Positions 58,606-64,000 of a stretch of DNA of 64,000 nucleotides are shown here, one piece after another. How positions within the stretch are numbered: position 1 is the stretch's first letter; each line of letters starts with the position of its first letter. Origin of the DNA: Anadara kagoshimensis (Eukaryota; Mollusca; Bivalvia; Arcoida; Arcidae); contig CM037865.1 in the NCBI GenBank assembly GCA_021292105.1, positions 65,221,630-65,285,629 of the forward strand, given 5' to 3'. The notes below the pieces were generated by a model. It saw only the letters and a program-made list of their open reading frames with translations, ran no database searches and was not told the DNA's origin. The translations under genes and the position numbers were made by a program.

Positions 58606-58927
58606 CAGTTGCTAAAGTGCTCACTCCATAAGTGGGAGGTTTGGTGTTTGATCCCTGGCCGGGTATGATCCAAAACCTGAAAGTGGGTAGTGACTTTCGC
58701 CAAGCACTGCATTACGAAATGAAAGTCACGGTTCTATCGGATGGGAACTTACAATAAAGGTGGTCCCGTGTCATGGTGGGCTTGGCACAATAAAGAACTC
58801 TGCTGTATTATGCCATCAGGGCAAAACACAGGCAAAATTTCTGCACCTTCGCCTCTAGCTGGCGACATCTCGATATAAGTGAAATATTCTTGACTGGGAT
58901 ATTAAACACCATTACTCAATTCAACTC
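58606..58927 (+). mobile_element. Full-length tRNA-derived SINE with target duplication
   Basis: tRNA-like head (CAGTTGCTAAAGTGCTCAC; B box GGTGTTTGATCCC), body AAAGTGGGTAGTGACTTTCG and CATTACGAAATGAAAGTCAC, tail GACTGGGATATTAAACACCA ending TTACTCAATTCAACTC. TTATCTGGTT occurs at 58596-58605 and again at 58928-58937, a 10-bp target-site duplication. Confidence 0.75.
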
Positions 58928-59089
58928 TTATCTGGTTGACTGGTTCACTGTGTAAGTGACAGCAAATTAGGCAATTTTTTCATGGGAAATTTTAACCTCC
59001 TACCTGGGAGTAGTAAGGATAGCTGTGATATTTGGTGGCTCCTGCTTATATTGGGAGGGTTGGCAGGAATGACTACAAGTTGAAACTCT

Positions 59090-61110
59090 TATCTTGGTAC
59101 CACTGAATCACTCTCTCCAATCAATAACTTCAAACCACTGTTTCATTCGTTCTAGGATCAAATCATCAATTCCAAGTTGATGAATCACTCACTCCAAGTT
59201 CAAAGCATACCACTCATTCCTAGTTTAAACTGTTGTAAACCCAATTATGCAGCTCCAGATTACTTTACATAACTCCAAGTTGGAGCCACTGTACCTCTTG
59301 ATACAAGGAAAGTGGAGTAAAGGTTTATGTCAGAGTCAAGATTCTTTCAATTACATTAACATTGAGGTGATAATTCAAAATTGGAACCAGTCTGCCTCTG
59401 ACTCAAACTGTAAACCTGTTTGACTTATTTAAGGATGAAACCACTTTACCACTCATTCCCTGCCTTTTAATCCAAGTTGGCACCACTTTAGTACCACTCA
59501 TGCCAGGTTGATGCCACTATATCACATGCTCCAATTTGACACCACTTTATAACTCACATCAAATTGAAAACACTATACCATTCACTCCAAGTTGACACCA
59601 CTTTAGTACCACTCATGCCAGGTTGATGCCACTATATCACATGCTCCAATTTGACACCACTTTACAGGGATTTATCAAGGGCATATTTAGGGCCGAAATT
59701 CGGCCCCATTCCCAATGGAAAAACATTGATTTTTTCCCAAAATGGGCTGCGTAAATTCCCAATTAAAAAATACACTTAAGAGATCATGATTCAATAACTC
59801 CATAATGTCACACAAAAGCAAGTTTTACACAAAGCGCCTCAAGACAGAGGATGCAAAATCAAGTAAAAAGATTCTAGATTATTTTAACCCAACATGAAAA
59901 TACCGCTTCTACATCAAATGCATGGCTTCCGAGACCATGAGTATACAGACTTCTGACATTGAGATTGAAAGTAAAGCGGCAAAATGCAATGATGACAAAC
60001 TCGAACATCAAATTTAATTAAACACTGATAAACACTTAACGGCAGAAAAAGATTATTCATTATTAAATGGCATCAAAAATGATGCCGAAGTTTTCCCAAA
60101 ATGAGCAAAAAGTTGATAGTTTTTCCCAATTTTTAGTTTAGGGCCTTTTCCCAAAGGACCCTGATAAAACCCTGCTTTATAACTCACATCAAATTGAAAA
60201 CACTATACCATTCACTCCAAATTGACACCACTGCACTGCTCGCTCCAAGTTGACACGACTGTACTACTACATAGCTCCAAGCTGACTCCATTGTGCCGCT
60301 TACTCCAAGTTGACAACACTATACTACTCACCCCATGCTGACACCACTGTATCACTCACTCCAAGTTGACACCACTGTACCACTTGCTCCAAGTTAACAC
60401 CAATGTACCAATTGCTCCAAGTTGATATCACTTTACCACTTGTTCCAAGTTAACACCACTGTACCAATTGCTCCAAGTTGACATCACTTTACCACTTGTT
60501 CCAAGTTGACACCAATGTACCAATTGTTCCAAGTTGACACCAATGTACCAATTGCTCCAAGTTGACACCACTGACCAATTGCTCCAAGTTGACACCAATG
60601 TACCAATTGCTTCAAGATGACACCAATGTACCAATTGCTCCAAGTTGACACCACTGTACCAATTGCTCCAAGTTGACACCAATGTACCAATTGCTCCAAG
60701 TTGACACCAATGTACCAATTGCTCCAAGTTGACACCACTGTACCAATTGCTCCAAGTTGACATCAATGTACCAATTGCTCCAAGTTGACACCAATGTACC
60801 AATTGCTCCAAGTTGACACCAATGTACCAATTGCTCCAAGTTGACACCAATGTACCAATTGCTTCAAGATGACACCAATATACCAATTGCTCCAAGTTGA
60901 CGCCACTGTACCAATTGCTCCAAGTTGACACCAATGTACCAATTGCTCCAAGTTTACACCAATGTACCAATTGCTCCAAGTTGACACCACTGTACCAATT
61001 GCTCCAAGTTGACATCAATGTACCAATTGCTCCAAGTTGACACCACTTTACCACTTGCTCCAAGTAGACACCACTGTATCACTTACTCCAGGATGCCACC
61101 ACTAAAAAGT
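59090..61110. repeat. 28-bp-type minisatellite, diverged left part and regular right part
   Basis: From about 60,370 to 61,060 the unit TACCAATTGCTCCAAGTTGA + CACCAATG (28 bp) repeats about 25 times. To the left, to about 59,090, are older, looser relatives (CCACTCACTCCAAGTTGACA). A longer segment of the array is itself duplicated (59,460-59,560 against 59,580-59,660 plus 60,175-60,230). A 510-bp element interrupts it at 59665-60174. The 211-codon minus-strand frame is a repeat artefact. Confidence 0.92.
59665..60174. mobile_element. 510-bp TIR element inside the minisatellite
   Basis: Left CAGGGATTTATCAAGGGC and right (reverse complement) CAGGGTTTTATCAGGGTCC are inverted relatives. CTTTA is present on both sides (59660-59664, 60175-60179) but only once in the uninterrupted paralogous segment ACCACTTTATAACTCACATC at about 59,536. 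Interior includes a scrap KSKFYTKRLKTEDAKSSKKI followed by LDYFNPT, which faintly resembles the start of some hAT-type transposases. Superfamily not assigned. Confidence 0.7.
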
Positions 61111-61626
61111 TTCAATAAATAAAAACCACCCACCTTCCTTGGCATTCACACCTTTCTAATTTTATAATTTTCAGTATTGTAATCAAAAGGCCATCATGAT
61201 ATTGATTTTAATGTGTCAAGAGTTATTTCCCTTTATACACCTGTTTTTTTCTGATTGATAAAATCTTGTAACCATAGCACTAAAACATTTTATCAGTGGT
61301 ATGTATGTATACAGTAAAGCATATAAAAAATGAACCCTCAGTAAATAAAATATGTGAAAATTGAATCCTGAGTCAATCAGAAACCGTGTATATTGCACAT
61401 GTTTTTAAGCCATACAATTAAAATGGTAAGCATTTGGCATGGAGCGACAACAGGACCTGATCATTTAATAACCAAGGTAATCAACAACATTTTAGCTGCA
61501 AAAGACTGTTTCTACTGAAATTTTGATGTTTTATAGATTCTGCAGTTTTTTGGAAAATTTAAGTTGAACTTTTGGCAACTAAATGATCTGGTTTGAGATT
61601 GATTCAAGCTAAATGTCTCAAGTTAT

Positions 61627-61757
61627 CTGCTGTATAATGCCATCTGCGCAATGCACAGGTAAAATTTTTGCACATTTGCCTAAAACTGGCGACATCTCAA
61701 TATAAGTGAAATACATGTATTCTTGACTGGGACGTTAAACACCATTACTCAACTCCT
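61627..61757 (+). mobile_element. SINE tail fragment
   Basis: GCTGTATAATGCCATCTGCG, CTGGCGACATCTCAATATAA and TTGACTGGGACGTTAAACAC match the 3' part of the SINE at 58,606. Confidence 0.65.
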
Positions 61758-62044
61758 TACATTTCTGTAAGTACTCATTCATGCATTATCAGCTGGATGG
61801 ACTGAAGAAATATAGAATTTTAATGTCTTGCTCAATGATATATCCTATGGCCTTGATTATAATGTCTACACACTCAGATAAACTGCTTACCTATATATGG
61901 CTCTCAGCAAAATTTTAAGATTAAAATTAAGTTTTTCAACCATGCCCATGTATTATAAAATTAAATTGTAAGATTAAACATTGCATATTGATTTTAATAA
62001 GATGATGATCAGACAGATATATGTTTCTTCATCATAAACCCTCT

Positions 62045-62480
62045 TCTTTTTCTCGCTGTCAGCCAAACGGACCATATTGGTTTATCCTTTTTATCTCTAT
62101 TAGTATGCTACAAAAGAGGTGAGATTGGTTTGTCCTTTTGTCATTATCAGCAAACAAAGCTCAGATTGGTTTGTATTTTGTCTTTTTGAGAGCAAATGGG
62201 ACCAGATTGATTTGTCCTTTGACTTCCTTAGAGCAAAAGGGCTCAGCAAAAGCGGGGAAGAGTTTGTCCTTTGTCATTCTGAGAGCAAAAGGGGTCAGAT
62301 TGGTTTGTCCTTTGTCTTTATGAGAGCAAAAGAGGGAAAAAGTTTGTCCTTTGTCATTCTGAGAGCATAAGGGGTCAGATTGGTTTGTTCTTTGTTTTTC
62401 TTAGAGCAAAAGGAGTCAATGGTTTGTCCTTTGGTTTTCTGTCAGCAAAAGGAGTGAGATTAGTTTGTCCTGTGTCAGAT
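62045..62480 (+). repeat. ~42-bp minisatellite upstream of the DPY19L3-like exon
   Basis: About ten loose units of AGATTGGTTTGTCCTTTG + TC(A/T)TT(A/C)TGAGAGCAAAAG. The overlapping open frames at 62119-62370 come from the repeat. Confidence 0.8.
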
Positions 62481-63251
62481 TTCATCGTTTTCATTGTGTT
62501 TCTCTCTGTTAGTATGTTTTGTCAGATTGAATGTAAGCCTGTTTGCAGTGTGTACTATTTTTAAGTCTGTATCATGTTGTGGCATTCAGCATACAGCCAA
62601 GTAAGTTATTCCGTGGATGTTAAACTCACATATTAGGATGTATGTGCACTAAATGTATACTCTTGGAAGTGTTAAAACAAATTTAATTTATTCTTAAAGA
62701 TTATGTAATAAAAAGTCAAGCTAGTAAGTTTAAACCTTTTTCATTACTGAATAATCTTCTTAACTTCAAACTGGACAGCATTTAACTCCTTATATTTATG
62801 TTTGTTTTATAACTTATAACAGCTGTGCAGAAATTGCTTTGTTTAACCTGTCACCCCTTTAAATGAATAGGATAGTCAATGAACAATTGATTGAACATTT
62901 TGAAAATTCAGTGGAAAAATATTGAAACTTGTCTAAATCAGCAATTTTCAAACCTATTTTATCAAGCGAAATCATTGTAAGATACTGGTTTATAGAATGG
63001 ATTAAAGTGTACTATATACCGGTAAATACTCAAAATCAGCTTATTTTGTGTTGATTCATGAAAATATTCTAAATATTCAATTTTATAAATTATACTTGCA
63101 TTTGCATTGACTCAAATGGAAATTTCACATCTTGCAATCAGTAACAGGAATGGAAATTTTCTTATTTATAATATTAACAAGACTTGTTTGTTTTAGAATT
63201 CTGGTTTGCAGTTGAACATTTTTCCTGACAGATCATTGTATTTTATTTCAG
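62481..63251 (+). other. Probable 5' UTR intron or promoter region of the DPY19L3-like gene
   Basis: The first coding exon begins after an acceptor (TTTTATTTCAG at 63241-63251), so at least one non-coding exon should lie upstream. It could not be placed. No other feature. Confidence 0.4.
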
Positions 63252-63260
63252 AAGACAAAA

Positions 63261-63509
63261 ATGTCAGATGTAAGGCATAGAAAGTCCAGATCTAACTTCA
63301 CCAAAACAGTACAGAATTCTAAAATATCTACAAAGAAAAGCAAAAGTGGAGGTGAAGAAAATGATGAAAAGGAGGCTGATTCCCAGAATGCAATAGCAAA
63401 ATGGCTTAACATCCTGGTTGGAATAGTTGCAATGTTGGCTTGTGGTTATATGCATGCAAACTATATGGCAACAATACATGAAAATTGGATGTGGTTTTCT
63501 AACATCAAG
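63261..63509 (+). CDS. DPY19L3: DPY19L3-like protein C-mannosyltransferase, first coding exon (gene continues right)
   Basis: DPY19 proteins are multi-pass ER enzymes that attach mannose from dolichol-phosphate-mannose to tryptophan carbons in thrombospondin repeats. The exon encodes 83 residues: a charged Lys/Ser-rich cytosolic start (MSDVRHRKSRSNF...), one membrane helix at about residues 46-66 (WLNILVGIVAMLACGYMHAN) and NYMATIHENWMWFSNIK. The latter matches the YLATLHENDLWFSNIKEVER segment recalled for DPY19L3, whose conserved EREISFRTE continuation would start the next exon. ATG context AAAAATG (A at -3); acceptor at 63251; donor AAG|GTAAGT, phase 0. The remaining ~620 residues lie outside. 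DPY19L4 is the alternative paralog. Confidence 0.78.
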
Positions 63510-64000
63510 GTAAGTAATTTTTGTTTGTTTGAATTATTTTCAGATCACCTGCACAATGTACAGAAAATTTAATTTCAAACCCCGACTTTGAACATTAATG
63601 TTACAGTTGTTTTAAGGACAAGATGTACAGGTGAGCTTTAGAGTTCTTTTTGAATCTATCTTTATAAGGGGAGATAACCTTAAACTTACAGCCATAATGC
63701 TAAACCAGTTTTGTGGATGTGGCTTTGTTCATAACTCCATGGTTTGCATTAGCAGATAAAAAACCAAAAAATATTTTCCAATTATAAAAATTAAGTAAGG
63801 AACCCCATCATTCTCACCAGATAAAATAATTATAATTTTTAAATGAATTCTTCTTTGGGACCCTCATTTAATAGGCTGGACCCATTTATATTCCTACTGG
63901 TGTCCTAAAGCCCACATTTTGGAACACTTTTTAAAACCCTAGGACAGGTTTTCAGTTTTTATCAAACAGGGCGTTTGTTTATACAGGGTTGGGTTCAGAC
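63510..64000 (+). other. Intron 1 (coding) of the DPY19L3-like gene, partial
   Basis: Follows the GTAAGT donor. No second coding exon is seen before the window ends. Contains a GGGGAGATAACCTT motif at 63,668. Confidence 0.6.

Noticed and set aside
60428-61063. 211-residue minus-strand open frame
   Set aside because: It lies wholly in the 28-bp tandem array and exists because the stop-free unit rotates through all frames.
62119-62370. Overlapping frames upstream of the DPY19L3-like exon
   Set aside because: Products of the ~42-bp minisatellite.

Overview
The window is AT-rich, intron-rich animal DNA. It most likely comes from a mollusc. The evidence for a mollusc is a lophotrochozoan-style Brachyury gene, Penelope-like reverse transcriptase relics, a SINE tail of a type I associate with molluscs, and GGGAGATAAC motifs at about 58,099 and 63,669. 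That placement is an inference from family resemblance.

Three genes are supported, all split by introns. (1) The 5' half of exportin-4 (XPO4) lies on the minus strand from 12.5 kb down to 1.3 kb. Twelve coding exons with consistent GT-AG borders and phases cover about 546 residues, and the 3' half lies beyond base 1. (2) A complete Brachyury/T (TBXT) T-box gene lies on the plus strand in seven coding exons from 29.4 to 45.8 kb. As given, exon 1 carries a one-base frame break. (3) The first coding exon of a DPY19L3-like C-mannosyltransferase lies on the plus strand at 63.26-63.51 kb and continues past the window. The three proteins (nuclear transport, mesoderm/notochord-type transcription factor, ER tryptophan C-mannosylation) have no evident common pathway. 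They are neighbours, not an operon.

Layout: 1-12.7 kb, XPO4 with two large minisatellites and a TIR element in its introns. 12.7-29.2 kb, gene-free upstream region of Brachyury, holding a LINE relic, a CAA/CAG-rich tract, a Penelope-like relic and a 4.46-kb TIR element with a 4-bp target duplication. 29.2-46.5 kb, Brachyury. 47.2-51.1 kb, a nested cluster of mobile elements. 51-58.6 kb, mostly featureless with more Penelope-like and SINE pieces. 58.6-61.8 kb, SINE copies and a long 28-bp-type minisatellite interrupted by a 510-bp TIR element. 62-63.5 kb, a 42-bp-type repeat and the DPY19L3-like exon.

Two observations stand out. First, tandem arrays sit directly behind several 5' splice sites, and in two cases (XPO4 exon 11 and Brachyury exon 3) the repeat unit carries a copy of the exon end and splice donor, giving series of decoy donors. 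Second, there is a family of very short (48-59 bp) near-perfect palindromic insertions with TGTCAT ends and 4-bp target duplications. One has inserted into a Penelope-like relic. Arm sequences differ between copies but match within each copy.

All calls are from reading the sequence and remembered protein families. No search was run.
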